In this document: piece by piece, positions 16,541 through 27,358 of the stretch | How positions within the stretch are numbered: position 1 is the first letter of the stretch | Layout of the letters: each line of letters starts with the position of its first letter | Assembly (NCBI RefSeq): GCF_900163815.1 | Contig: NZ_FUKO01000041.1 | Location: 48,777-112,776, forward strand | Reading direction: 5' to 3' | DNA: 64,000 nucleotides | Source: Microbacterium esteraromaticum | GTDB lineage: Bacteria; Actinomycetota; Actinomycetes; Actinomycetales; Microbacteriaceae | Program-made: the position numbers and the translations under genes | The notes under the pieces: model-generated | What the model was told of the DNA's origin: nothing | Database searches by the model: none | The model's input: only the letters and a program-made list of their open reading frames with translations

Positions 16541-17893
16541 TTAGAACCAGCCTCCGGCGATGATGGCCAAGGGCAGCAGCAGGGCGATCGTGAGCCATTC
16601 TGCGAAGTCGGCGAAGCGCGTCAGACCCAACCGCACCTTCGAGCTCAGCAGCACGATCACGATGACGCAGACGGCGGCAGCCGTCAGGGCGATGACCAGT
16701 GCGCCGATCCAGTCGGGGTGCGAGATGATCGCAGTGACCACGCTGAGCACGACCCCGGAGAGCACCCCGGATGCGACGGCGATGATGTCGAACCGCGAAT
16801 ACACCTGTCTGCTCCCCAGAAACATTCCGATGTACGTCACCGCGCACAGGAGCAGGCCCCAGACGCCGGAAGCGACCACGGGTGCCGTCGCCACCAGCAC
16901 GATGAGGCTCACCGCGATCCGCAACGAGACCTGGTACCGGTGCGCGCGCACATAGAGCTTCGCGACGTCCTCCGGAAGGATGCGCGTGGGCGCGTCGTAC
17001 ACCTCGGAGTCATCCCGCGCGGATACGACGCGCAGCGGCACCGATGTCAGTGCGATCCAGGGAGCGGCGAGCCCCACGATCCCGGCGATGGCCATGGCTG
17101 CGGCGAGGATGGATGCCACGGGCGCGGCGAGCCACACCACGATGCCGCTGACTGCGAGGAGCGCCCCGCCGACGACCACCGGGATGAGTCCGTACTCGCG
17201 CATGCGCTTCAGCGCCAGCATGGTGACGATGCCGAACAGCAGCATGGCGCCGCTGCCGATGACCAGCGGCAGTCCCCACCCGCCGTCTGACGGAAGAATG
17301 GTGTATCCCGCGACTCCCGCATAGACCGACGACACCAGCGCAAGCGCCATCGTGGCCTGTTCCGGAGCACCGGTGCGATCCATGACCAACGCGCAGACCA
17401 TGAGCACGACTGCTGCTGCGCCGGCGCCCGCCGCGGTGACGATCGTCCCGGTGTCGAACCACGACCAGACCATCGGCACCAGCCCGAGAAGCAGCAGGAC
17501 GGACGCGACGACGGTAGCGGTGGTCACCGAGTTCTGCGCGGTCCAGGCCGGCGCGCTCTCTTCGACGACGTCTGCGACGGCCTCGACCAGATCGTCATAG
17601 CGCTTCGATCCGGCGACGGCAGCGCCCTGCTCGAGCACAAGGAAGTCACCATCGTGCACGGATTGCGCTGCCAGGGTGCGATCACCATCGAGCGAGGTGC
17701 CCTCGGCGCGAACCAGTCGGAAGCCGGAGGATGCGGAGACGTTGTCGAGCACCCGAAGCCGTCGCGTGAGGGAGGGGAGAATCTCGGCGACGGGGACGCC
17801 CCCAGGAACACCCACGTCAATGCGCTGGGATTCCCACTGCACCGTAATACGCAGTAGCTGCGCCGGCGCGACAGCTGTCGTCTGAGGCGACAT
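16541..17893 (-). CDS. eccD: EccD, ubiquitin-like plus 11-TM channel protein
   Basis: The 450-residue protein has a cytoplasmic ubiquitin-like domain at about 10-95 (LLRITVQWESQRIDVGVPGG). About eleven hydrophobic segments follow from residue ~120 to the C-terminus (LLLPLAIIAGGWF). This is the standard EccD pattern. It is followed four bases later by eccB and then mycP, the usual core set. A divergent paralogue lies at 4417-5751, and no EccE is visible. The 81-bp gap before it holds a weak hairpin and a possible internal promoter (GATAAT, 17928-17933), so the core cassette may be expressed both by read-through and independently. Confidence 0.93.
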   Translation of the reverse strand: MSPQTTAVAPAQLLRITVQWESQRIDVGVPGGVPVAEILPSLTRRLRVLDNVSASSGFRLVRAEGTSLDGDRTLAAQSVHDGDFLVLEQGAAVAGSKRYDDLVEAVADVVEESAPAWTAQNSVTTATVVASVLLLLGLVPMVWSWFDTGTIVTAAGAGAAAVVLMVCALVMDRTGAPEQATMALALVSSVYAGVAGYTILPSDGGWGLPLVIGSGAMLLFGIVTMLALKRMREYGLIPVVVGGALLAVSGIVVWLAAPVASILAAAMAIAGIVGLAAPWIALTSVPLRVVSARDDSEVYDAPTRILPEDVAKLYVRAHRYQVSLRIAVSLIVLVATAPVVASGVWGLLLCAVTYIGMFLGSRQVYSRFDIIAVASGVLSGVVLSVVTAIISHPDWIGALVIALTAAAVCVIVIVLLSSKVRLGLTRFADFAEWLTIALLLPLAIIAGGWF

Positions 17894-17927
17894 CGATCCC
17901 CGCTTTCTCTCGGCACGCGCGCTTCAC

Positions 17928-17975
17928 ATTATCGCTTGCCTGACTGTTCTGCCTGTTCAGCGCACGACGTGCGCT
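17928..17975 (-). promoter_or_regulatory. Possible internal promoter and weak hairpin before eccD
   Basis: A minus-strand GATAAT (17928-17933) matches five of six -10 consensus bases, but no convincing -35 is seen. Just upstream a short hairpin, AGCGCA-N5-TGCGCT (17959-17975), overlaps the stop of the FHA/HTH gene and lacks a T-run. Together they could mark a partial transcriptional break between the signalling genes and the secretion core. Confidence 0.3.
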
Positions 17976-18688
17976 CAGCTGTCTCCGGTGCCGTCGTTGC
18001 TTGCTGCTTCGGCATCCAGCAGCACGAGATCATCTCGTTCCACCAGCCTGCTCGATACCGCGTGCTCGACCAGACGAGCCCGCCTGTTGGTCGCCAGCTT
18101 GCCCTGACCACCACGCATGCCCTGCACTCCGATGCGGTCGAACTTGTCGCACACGTTGTCGAGCTTGCGGTTGAACCTCGTACTCGTCCATCCGAGCCGC
18201 TTCGCGGCAGCCGCCGAGCTGGGGATCTCACTCGTCCCGGTGCCCTCGCGCCGCAGCAGCGGCTCGGCCAGCGACAGGATGAGGAGTTTCTGACTTGCGG
18301 TCAGCGGCACGTGTCCGATCGTCGACTCACCGTCATCCGTCGCATCGCGCGGCGTGATCTTCACTTCCGGCGTCTTGGCGTGAATCGTGAACTCGTATGT
18401 GGTCGGCCCTGCGGTGAACACCACCGAGGTCTGCTCGAAGACGATCGGCAGCCGCGCGCCTGGCGCAAGCCAGGCGTTGACGCCGCCCGACGAGTCCGTC
18501 ACCGTCGCGGTGAGGCGTGCGCCGATGTTCGAGAGCCACCACAGTCCGTCGGAATTGGAGATCTCCAGGAACTGACGATGCAGGAACAGGTTGTCGTCGA
18601 GTTCCAGGTCGCCTTGTCTGCCGACGTAGAACGGCTTCTCCTCGGCGAGAGAGAAGTACTCCCCCGCGTACTCGATCGTGACATCCAT
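17975..18688 (-). CDS. FHA-like / helix-turn-helix protein, copy B
   Basis: The 237-residue protein is paralogous to 9864-10610. Its FHA-like N-terminus runs about 1-105 (FYVGRQGDLEL, FLHRQFLEI, LSNIGA). The C-terminal winged-helix-like region is about 120-215 (LTASQKLLILSLAEPLLRR, KRLGWTSTRFNRKLDNVCDKF). The phosphothreonine-pocket Ser-Arg before His is missing, while Gly-Arg, His and Asn remain. It starts at the ATG of a TGATG overlap with the kinase stop, so kinase and FHA/HTH are translationally coupled. This makes it the best candidate for a cytoplasmic effector of that kinase and a regulator of the locus; that link is inference. Confidence 0.78.
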   Translation of the reverse strand: MDVTIEYAGEYFSLAEEKPFYVGRQGDLELDDNLFLHRQFLEISNSDGLWWLSNIGARLTATVTDSSGGVNAWLAPGARLPIVFEQTSVVFTAGPTTYEFTIHAKTPEVKITPRDATDDGESTIGHVPLTASQKLLILSLAEPLLRREGTGTSEIPSSAAAAKRLGWTSTRFNRKLDNVCDKFDRIGVQGMRGGQGKLATNRRARLVEHAVSSRLVERDDLVLLDAEAASNDGTGDS

Positions 18689-20333
18689 CAGTTCACGCAC
18701 CCCCTGGTCGGCTCGGGCGAGGAGCGCCCGTCTGCCCGCTTGATGAGCACCTCGATGCAGGTGCGGTCCGAGGGCCCGCTCTTTACTGCGGCACTCGTCT
18801 CTTCTGTGGTCTGGGTCTTGTCCGGTCCGTCGAGCGACATCTCGTACCAGAGGTAGACGTCGCCGTCTTCCGGTGCCGGATTCTTCCAGGTGAAAACGAC
18901 CTCATCGCCATCGCGCGTGCCGACGACGTCAGTCACCGGAGGCACCACGCCCGCGATCGGATCCTTCGGATCGGGATCCGACGACGCCGTCGCCTGCGGC
19001 GTAGGGCTCAGCGTGCCCGCAAAGCTGCCAGCGAAGACGATCCCCATCACCACGGCCGCCACCCCGAGCGCTGCGGCGACCCAGCCCCACCACGGCATGC
19101 CACGTCGCGTCCGCTCGTGCGCCAGGTCGGGCGCCGGTTCGACCGCACCGGGGGCTGCCGCCGGCAGACGTGCGGATGCTGCGGACGGTGCGGGAGCGAC
19201 CACGGTCGGCCTGCGCAGCAGCGTGGCTTCATCCGGGTCGCCGGATGCCGCGACGCCCGGCGCTCGTCGCTGCGTCTCGTCGAGGGCTTCTGCAGCGGCT
19301 GGATGCTCGAATCTCGGCCCCGCAGGAGCGGGTGCGCTCGGGCGCTTGCGCTCTGTCGTGGCCGAGGGCCGCGTCGCGGAGTGCGTGTCCGGGTTGATCG
19401 ATCGGATCTCGCGAACCCGCGTCAGCCCGTCATCGTCGTCTTGCTCGTCTTCGTGGGCGGGGTGGTCGTCGACGATGTCGATGGGCGTCACCGAATGCGA
19501 GAGCTCGATCTGCACCTTCTGCAGCGCGCGGGCGAATGCGACGGCACTCGGGTAGCGGTCTTCCGGACGCTTCGCCATCGCTCGCGCAAGTGTCGCCTGC
19601 AGGCTGGCGGGAACATCTGCGCGTTCCAGCGACGGAACCGCCATGCGCTCGATGCGCTCGATCAGGTCGACACTGGTGTTCCGTTCACCCTTGCGCTCGA
19701 ACGGCGAGCGGCCGGACAGCAGGGTGAAGACCGTCGCGCCCAGCGCGTAGACATCGGTGCGCACCCCGGTAGTGGGGGTCTCGGCGAACGACTCCGGGGG
19801 CGACCACGGAATCGACATCCCTTCGGCTTCGTCTGCAGCGCCAGATGCTCCGGTCGTCGACGCGATACCGAAGTCAGTGAGGGCAGGACGGTTGTATGCG
19901 GTGACCAGAATATTAGCCGGCTTGATATCGCGGTGCAGCACCCCGGCGCGGTGCGCGGTCTCGACCGCGCCGCTCACCTGCACGCCGACGCGCAGCGCTT
20001 CGGCGGCCGAGAACGGCTCCTTGCGGGTGCGGATCTGCAGGTTCGGCTTCGGGCAGTACTCCATCACGAGGTACGGACGACCGTCGGCGGCGACGCCGGC
20101 CTGGTAGATCGTGACGATCGCCGGATGCGTCGAGAGCAGCGCCATGACGTTGGCCTCGTTGGTGAACTCTTCGGCGGCCCCCGCGCTGAGGCGGTCGGCC
20201 AGCAGCACCTTGACCGCGACTTCTCGCTTCGGCAGCTGCTGCTCATAGAGGAAGACGTCTGCGAAGCCACCGGTTCCGAGCGGGCGGAGGTAAGTGAATC
20301 CGTTCAGCTCGGGTGGTGGCGATGGCGCGCGGG

Positions 20334-20337
<4 letters not shown>
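18688..20337 (-). CDS. Transmembrane Ser/Thr protein kinase with Fn3-like outer domain
   Basis: The 549-residue kinase is of the Hanks type. It has a Gly-loop GTGGFADVF (~21-29), AVKV lysine, HRDIKPAN catalytic loop, DFG and a SPPES region. After the catalytic domain (~10-275) comes a long acidic/Pro-rich juxtamembrane linker. One membrane helix follows (WWGWVAAALGVAAVVMGIVF, ~425-445). The ~90-residue outside domain has the look of a fibronectin III fold (VVFTWKNPAPEDGDVYLWYEM) with two Cys. PASTA repeats, usual in such kinases, are absent. The start overlaps the upstream FHA gene by ATGA. The outer Fn3-like sensor and the giant Fn3 protein in the same operon suggest a shared ligand or direct contact; this is inference. 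Confidence 0.93.
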
Positions 20338-21568
<1,231 letters not shown>

Positions 21569-21572
<4 letters not shown>

Positions 21573-22387
21573 CGCATTCCTCCATCCACGGCGGCACGCG
21601 GACGCGTGTCGTCGAGCTCATCGGCCTCATCTGCGTGCACGTGAACGCCCCGCGCCGAGGCCACGGTCAGCGCGTCGACGATCACCACCGTCACATTGTC
21701 GCGGCCACCAGCGCGCACTGCTTCTGCAGTAAGCATGTCGGCGGCCCGCTGCGGATCCGGCTCTGTCGCCAGCACCTCGGCGATCCGCTCGTCTGGCAGC
21801 TCCGTCGTCAGCCCGTCCGAGCAGACCAGCATCCGATCTCCGCTCTCTGCCGGGAACAGCCAGTAGTCGGCATCGCCGACGCTGCCCGCACCGATCGCGC
21901 GAGTGATGATATTCCGACGCCGATCGGACTTGGCCTGTTCTGGGGTGATCTCACCCTCGTCGATCAGCTCCTGAACGTAGGAGTGGTCGACGGTGATCTG
22001 CTCCAGCATGCCGTTCGAGAACTGGTAGGTGCGAGAATCGCCGATGTTCAGCACCAGCCAATAGCCGAGGCCGTCGACGCTGGCAATCACAACCCCACTC
22101 AGAGTCGTACCGGCGCCGGCGGTGCCCTGCTGTCCCAGGGCTCCGACAGCTGTGCGAGCGGATGCCAGCACATCGCGCACCTGCCCTATGCTCAGCGATT
22201 CCTGCCCGCTGAGGGTCGAGAAATGCTCCACGACCTTCGCGCTGGCGACCTCGCCGGCATCGTGTCCGCCCATGCCGTCGGCCACGATGAACAGTGGCGC
22301 TGCTGCGAGAAATGCATCCTCGTTGAGTCTGCGTCGGGCGCCGACATCCGTGGCGCTGGCGCTCCTGGTCATGATGGGAGCAGTCAT
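21569..22387 (-). CDS. PP2C-family Ser/Thr protein phosphatase
   Basis: The 272-residue protein is a PPM phosphatase. It has RRRLNEDAF near the N-terminus, the metal-binding VADGMGGHDAGEVAS motif, LNIGDSR, a CSDGLTTEL motif and GGRDNVTVV near the C-terminus. All metal-ligand aspartates expected for the family are present. No membrane segment is seen. It removes phosphates placed by the adjacent Ser/Thr kinase. ATGA overlaps join it to the RDD-FHA gene before and the FHA gene after. Confidence 0.96.
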
Positions 22388-23718
22388 GCGTACCCGCCGA
22401 TCGTCACGATGCGGTCGCCGATCTCGAGGGCATCGCCCAGTCGTACCGGAACGCGCTGACCCGGAGGGCAGGCGATGCGCACGCCATCGCGGACGATCGA
22501 TGTTCCATTGGTCGACTGCCTATCCAGCACCCAGCCGCCGCGCGCGTCCGCGCCGGCCTCGAAATGCGTCTTGGAGAGTGAGCGGGTCTCGTCGCGGACA
22601 GCGACATTCGCGGCACCGTCGCCTTCTTCGGGATTGCGACCGAAGACCGTGCGGCCCGAGACCATTGCGCGCTGACCATCGTCCCAGGTGAACACCAGAC
22701 GATGGCCGGGAACGCTGATCCGCGTGGACTCGAAGTCCTCGTCTTCGAAGATCTCCGGCTCCAGCTGCGGATGCGGCTCGGCGTCCGGCTCGGGGTGCGG
22801 CTCGGGCTCCGGCTCCGGCGCTGGCTCCGGCTCCGGCTCCGGCGCGACGGCCGCCGGCGCGGGCGGCTCTTCGCGTCGCACCGGCTCCTGGGTGATGCCG
22901 GGCACGAAAGAGATGAGCGGATCATCCGGAAGATCCCGGGTGAGGTGCGGCGTGAGCACGGTCTGCTCGGCGACTTCCTCATCGACTGATGGCTGCATGA
23001 CAGCTTCAGACGCCGCATGATCGGGCGATACCGCCGCCTGCGGCGTGGGCGGGACAACCGACGCCGGATCGGCAGCGGGCGCCGGCGCTGCGGCTGGCGA
23101 TGGCGCCGCGAAACCAGGCATGGATGTCGGTGCGAGCGGAGCGGCGAAACCAGGCATCGAGGTCGGCGCCGACGACATCATCGGGGCAGGCCCACGATCT
23201 GGCACCAAGGGCGCAGCGGCCGCATTCATCTCCTGCGGCATCCTCTCCGCACGGTACGACTTCTGATCGATCATCACGGATCCGACGGCCTTGTCGTGCC
23301 AGCCCTGGAAACGACCCGACCCGTCGAACAGCGGCGAGAAGTAGCCCACCACGATCGAACCGGCGAGGCCGAAGACGATATTGCGCAGCAGCGCCCGCCA
23401 GAAGCTGATCGGCGATCCATCGGCTGCCGACGCCAGCCTCAGGCCCTGCGCGCGCATGCCCACCGATCCCCTGCCGGTCTGCATGAAGGTGTACACCAGC
23501 ATCCAGCCGAAAGCGAGAATGCCGACGATCGGCATGACGACGAAACCGAGCGCGAAGAGCGTGCCGGTGGGCTCGCCGCTGCTCAGAGCGCTGACAGTCA
23601 TCACGATGGCGATGATGGCGCCGAGCACCGGAATCACCGCGGCGATCAGCGCATCGATGATGTACGCCACCGCGCGCCGTTTGACCGGCGCGACCTGACC
23701 GAAGGGAAGCATCGTCAT
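22384..23718 (-). CDS. RDD membrane protein with C-terminal FHA domain
   Basis: The 444-residue protein has an RDD domain (~10-160; KRRAVAYIIDALIAAVIP) with three to four hydrophobic segments. A long Pro/Ala and (Glu-Pro)n linker follows, then an FHA domain (~345-444; GRTVFGRNPEEG, SLSKTH, QSTNGT) with the pocket residues kept. It is similar in plan to the two-FHA RDD protein at 5748. It is translationally coupled to the transglutaminase-like gene and the PP2C gene. It probably anchors phosphorylated partners at the membrane. Confidence 0.9.
   Translation of the reverse strand: MTMLPFGQVAPVKRRAVAYIIDALIAAVIPVLGAIIAIVMTVSALSSGEPTGTLFALGFVVMPIVGILAFGWMLVYTFMQTGRGSVGMRAQGLRLASAADGSPISFWRALLRNIVFGLAGSIVVGYFSPLFDGSGRFQGWHDKAVGSVMIDQKSYRAERMPQEMNAAAAPLVPDRGPAPMMSSAPTSMPGFAAPLAPTSMPGFAAPSPAAAPAPAADPASVVPPTPQAAVSPDHAASEAVMQPSVDEEVAEQTVLTPHLTRDLPDDPLISFVPGITQEPVRREEPPAPAAVAPEPEPEPAPEPEPEPHPEPDAEPHPQLEPEIFEDEDFESTRISVPGHRLVFTWDDGQRAMVSGRTVFGRNPEEGDGAANVAVRDETRSLSKTHFEAGADARGGWVLDRQSTNGTSIVRDGVRIACPPGQRVPVRLGDALEIGDRIVTIGGYA
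22752..22850 (-). repeat. Glu-Pro / Pro-Glu low-complexity coding repeat
   Basis: Degenerate GGCTCC/GGCTCG hexamers encode alternating Glu-Pro residues in the linker of the RDD-FHA protein. This is the same low-complexity class as in the neighbouring FHA protein, although the two domains around it differ. Confidence 0.75.
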
Positions 23719-26102
23719 GGGGTCTCGCTCTCGGAGGTCGTGCTGTTGTGTTCGATGTTGCCAGGTTCGCGGCGAACGCGCGCGGTCGCGGCGGCTTTCA
23801 GTTCCTGCATCCGGACGCTCATCCGGCCGGAGCCGGTGAGAGAGCGGATGCTGACGCGGGCCTTCATGCGCTTGAAGAATCCGGCGTCCTTGCCCAGTCC
23901 ACCCACCACAGTCTCGATCTCCTGCCAGAACGAGTCGACCTCGGCTTGGCTCGGCTCATCCGGCCCGAAGACCTGTCCGTCTGCGCGATCAGCGAGCGCG
24001 GTGACCGAGGGCACGGTCAGAGCGGCGGACACCGTCGCCGCCTCTTCGATGCGCGTCGCACCCGGCGCAAGGCGCGCGCCGTAGTCGACAGCACGGTCGG
24101 TGAGTTCATCCCAGCCGCCGCTGATCCGATCCGACGTGCGGTCGGCGTTGCGCCGCGAACGCCGCTTCGATGCTTTCCATGCGCCGATGACGATGAAGGG
24201 CGAAGCGAGCAGCAGCAGCACGCCGAGCGAGATGCCTCCGATGGCGAGGATGACACCGATGATCCCAAGGATATTGGGGGTCTCATCCTGCGGCTTGCGG
24301 TCATCAGGAACCGTCGGGGGCAGATCGATCGGCTCCTGCGGCGGGGGCGGCGGCTGCAGCACCTGCGGTTTGGGATCGACCCGGGGCTTGGTGTTCGTGT
24401 CGTTGGGGACTTTGTCCTTGGGCGGGGTCGGCGAGAACGGCACCCAGCCAAAGTCCTCGAAAGCGACCTCGACCCACGCGTGCACGTCATCGCCGGTCGC
24501 GGTGAAGACCGGATCGCCGGCCTGCTCCTCCTCCGGGTAGTAGCCCATCACGACGCGGGCCGGGATGCCGAGCTCTCGAGCGGCGAGCGCCATCACGGCG
24601 GCGTACTGCTCGTCGTCGCCGATCATCTGGTCACCCCCGAGGAGGGTCGCGATGCGCTCTGCGGTGTGTCCGGCTCGCGAGAGCACTTCTCCTTCGAGAC
24701 CGTGGCTGAAGAAGCCGTCCTCGGCGAAGTGGGTCTCGAGTGCCCGCACCTGTTCGATAGGAGTCTCGGCATCGGTCACCGCGTCGGCGGCGATGTTCGA
24801 GAGATCTTCGGGCACGTTGGTCGCCTTCGGCATCCGGATGTTCGCGAACGCGGCATCCTTCAGCTGCTCATCGCTCACCGCCGCCGGAACGATCGCACGC
24901 AGCGTGTACGCGTCGCCCTCCTTCAGTCCGTCGACGACCACAGTGGTGCCCGTTCCGGTGTTGCTGTAGGCGCTGCGCCGCAGAGCGTCGGCGTGGTCGC
25001 CATCGAAGGCGAAGTCGTCGGCAACCTCGACGCTGGGCACCCAGACGCCGTCGTAGTCGCCGATCTCGAAGCGGAGCGAGACCGGCACGCCCTCGGCATC
25101 CGCCGCCATGTTCGAACGCAGCGGTGTGAAGGCGCTCGACGAGCCGGGGCCGCCGTCGGCGACGTTGAAGACGACGCCGTCCCACTCGTCCATCGCCGCG
25201 AGACGCACTCGCGCACCCTTGGGAAGGCCCGAGACGGTGAAGAGCGTCTTCTCCTTCTGATCGCGCACGTTCTTGCGGAACGACTGCAGCGGGCTCACGT
25301 AGTCGCGCACGTTGAATGGCGGCACGATGGCATCGCGGAAGATGTGGCGCGGCTCGGCGGGGGCGGATGCCGCGCTGACCGCCACGCCCGCGCCTGCGGC
25401 GACCGCGACCACTGCCACACCGCTGAGAACGCGCCGCAGCCGCATGTGCGCGGCACGGGTGGGATCGACCTGAGAGACGTCGACGGCGCTGCTGCTGGGC
25501 ACCCACCAGGCGCGCAGTGACATCCAGGTCACGGCGCCACCGGCGAGGATGATGCCCTGCACCACGGGGAAGGCCGGGTCGGGAACGCCGAGCGCGATGA
25601 CGAGGACGAATGCACCGATGATCGGCGCGAGCGCCCAGCCGACGTGGCGCAGGCGCAGCGCGAGCGACGCGGCAGTGACAGCCGCGACGAGAGCGATCAG
25701 GAACGGCACGAGCAGGTGGCCATCAGCGGCCGAGACCGGAGCGACGGTGGTGAGCAGCTGCTTCCACGCGGTCACAGCGCCGAGCGCCAGTGCACCGAGG
25801 GTATCGAGGGTGGGGATGAACCCCGCGATCGCAGTGTGCGAGAGGGCGAAGGCTCCGCCGAAGACGAAGTAGGCGGCGATCGTCAGACCGGCGACGATGA
25901 GAATGCCCCAGCCGCGCCAGGTGCACACGGCTGCGATGGCGATGCCGAGCAGTACCCCGCCAGCGGCGGCGAGGCCGAAGCTGCCGCCGCCGAAGGTGGG
26001 CCAGAAGCCGAGCAGGGCGACCGCCAGCAGCACAGCGACCGCAGCCAAGTCGAGCACCCAGCGCCGGATCGAGAGTGCCGGTGAAGGCGAGACGGCGGTC
26101 AT
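23715..26102 (-). CDS. Transglutaminase-like (TgpA-type) membrane protein, catalytic Cys apparently lost
   Basis: The 795-residue protein has six to seven N-terminal membrane helices (1-245). An outer transglutaminase-core domain spans about 430-562. A further membrane helix lies at about 615-640, before a cytoplasmic tail. The core keeps LGIPARVVMGY (511-521) and DVHAWVEV (539-546). Where the family has its catalytic Cys (usually GxC before the FA motif) this protein reads GDDEQYA (495-501). The third triad position (WVPFSPTP, S557) is Ser instead of Asp. The fold is therefore likely kept as a binding domain or pseudoenzyme. It is coupled to DUF58 and MoxR genes, its usual partners. Confidence 0.9.
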   Translation of the reverse strand: MTAVSPSPALSIRRWVLDLAAVAVLLAVALLGFWPTFGGGSFGLAAAGGVLLGIAIAAVCTWRGWGILIVAGLTIAAYFVFGGAFALSHTAIAGFIPTLDTLGALALGAVTAWKQLLTTVAPVSAADGHLLVPFLIALVAAVTAASLALRLRHVGWALAPIIGAFVLVIALGVPDPAFPVVQGIILAGGAVTWMSLRAWWVPSSSAVDVSQVDPTRAAHMRLRRVLSGVAVVAVAAGAGVAVSAASAPAEPRHIFRDAIVPPFNVRDYVSPLQSFRKNVRDQKEKTLFTVSGLPKGARVRLAAMDEWDGVVFNVADGGPGSSSAFTPLRSNMAADAEGVPVSLRFEIGDYDGVWVPSVEVADDFAFDGDHADALRRSAYSNTGTGTTVVVDGLKEGDAYTLRAIVPAAVSDEQLKDAAFANIRMPKATNVPEDLSNIAADAVTDAETPIEQVRALETHFAEDGFFSHGLEGEVLSRAGHTAERIATLLGGDQMIGDDEQYAAVMALAARELGIPARVVMGYYPEEEQAGDPVFTATGDDVHAWVEVAFEDFGWVPFSPTPPKDKVPNDTNTKPRVDPKPQVLQPPPPPQEPIDLPPTVPDDRKPQDETPNILGIIGVILAIGGISLGVLLLLASPFIVIGAWKASKRRSRRNADRTSDRISGGWDELTDRAVDYGARLAPGATRIEEAATVSAALTVPSVTALADRADGQVFGPDEPSQAEVDSFWQEIETVVGGLGKDAGFFKRMKARVSIRSLTGSGRMSVRMQELKAAATARVRREPGNIEHNSTTSESETP

Positions 26103-27358
26103 GCGAGAACTCTCTGCAGTGCGATGGGGAGCTGCTCCAGCGCTCCGACGGTGACGACATCGGCTTCGCCGATCTTGCGCAGCTCGGGCTGCGCGAGTCC
26201 GGACTGCACGATGACAGCCAGAGCGCGCGCACCGAAAGGAAGGCGCGAGCAGGCCAGCCGCAGATCCTCGGCACGCACGGCGGTGCCGCAGACGAGCACG
26301 ACCACACTGGCCAGCGGCATGTTGGCGCTGAGAACACCGGCGAGATCGGCGATGCCGCCCTCGCGGGGCTTGGACTCCTCGACCATCGCCAGAGAGTCAA
26401 GCAGCTGCTTGCCCGTGCCGGATGCCAGCTCTCGGCCCTGCACGCGCATGTCGACACGCTGAGAGTCGCGCAGCGCTCGCAGGCCGATCGATCCCGCCAC
26501 CGAGATGGCGAGCTCGAGGTCGTCGTCGCTGCGGTAGTCGCCGCTGGAGCGAGAGAGCCCGATCACGAAGTGCGAGCGACGTGTCTCTTCGAACTGGCGC
26601 ACCATCATCACCCCGGTGCGGGCGGTGGAACGCCAATGCACGTGACGGAGATCGTCGCCGGGCTGGTACTCGAGCAGCGTATGGAACGAGACATCGTCAC
26701 GCGAGAGATCGGCCGCAGGCAGACCCTCCAGGTCGCGAAGGAACCCGAGCGACTGCCCGCCGAAGAGCACCGTCTTGGGGTGCACGTAAAGGTCAACCGG
26801 TTCATCACGGTGGTGCGCGCGTTCGAAGACGCCGAGCGGGTCGCCTCGAACGACGCTCACCGGGCCGACCTTGACGACCCCGCGGCGCTGCGTCGGGATC
26901 GTGAACAGCTCCTCGGCTTCCTGCGCGGGAGCAAGACGCTGGATCGTGAATTCACCGCGCCCCGCGCCTACCGGCATCACCACGCGCGAGGGGAGAATAG
27001 CCCGCGACCCATGATTCGCGAGCGTCAACGCGCCGACAGCTCGCTCGCCGACGACGACTCGCGTGCGGGCGAGATCGAGCGACACGTCGTACGCAGTGCG
27101 GCCGATGAGGAACGCCGCACAGATGACGAGGATGATGCCGAGCACCATCGCCGCCACGATCAGCTCCTGCCAGCCCAGCAGCGCACCGACGAGCCAGAAC
27201 GAGACGGCCAGGCCGAACAGCACCCAACCCAGCGGCCGCACAGCCGAGGCGATCAGGCGAAGACCGTCGAGAACGCGCCCGCCGAGGACGGCCGCGATGT
27301 CGCGCCAACCGGCCTCGCGTTCGCCTCCTTCGACCGCAGCGATCGTTCCCGCCGACAT
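26099..27358 (-). CDS. DUF58 membrane protein
   Basis: The 419-residue protein has two hydrophobic segments near residues 30-85. It also has the DUF58 signature region (YQPGDDLRHVHWRSTAR, then VMMVRQFEETRRS). A vWA-like fold follows (DLELAISVAGSIGLRAL). DUF58 proteins accompany MoxR ATPases and TgpA-type transglutaminases and probably assemble or activate envelope complexes with them. The ATG overlaps the MoxR stop (TGATG) and its stop overlaps the transglutaminase-like start (ATGA). Confidence 0.93.
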   Translation of the reverse strand: MSAGTIAAVEGGEREAGWRDIAAVLGGRVLDGLRLIASAVRPLGWVLFGLAVSFWLVGALLGWQELIVAAMVLGIILVICAAFLIGRTAYDVSLDLARTRVVVGERAVGALTLANHGSRAILPSRVVMPVGAGRGEFTIQRLAPAQEAEELFTIPTQRRGVVKVGPVSVVRGDPLGVFERAHHRDEPVDLYVHPKTVLFGGQSLGFLRDLEGLPAADLSRDDVSFHTLLEYQPGDDLRHVHWRSTARTGVMMVRQFEETRRSHFVIGLSRSSGDYRSDDDLELAISVAGSIGLRALRDSQRVDMRVQGRELASGTGKQLLDSLAMVEESKPREGGIADLAGVLSANMPLASVVVLVCGTAVRAEDLRLACSRLPFGARALAVIVQSGLAQPELRKIGEADVVTVGALEQLPIALQRVLA

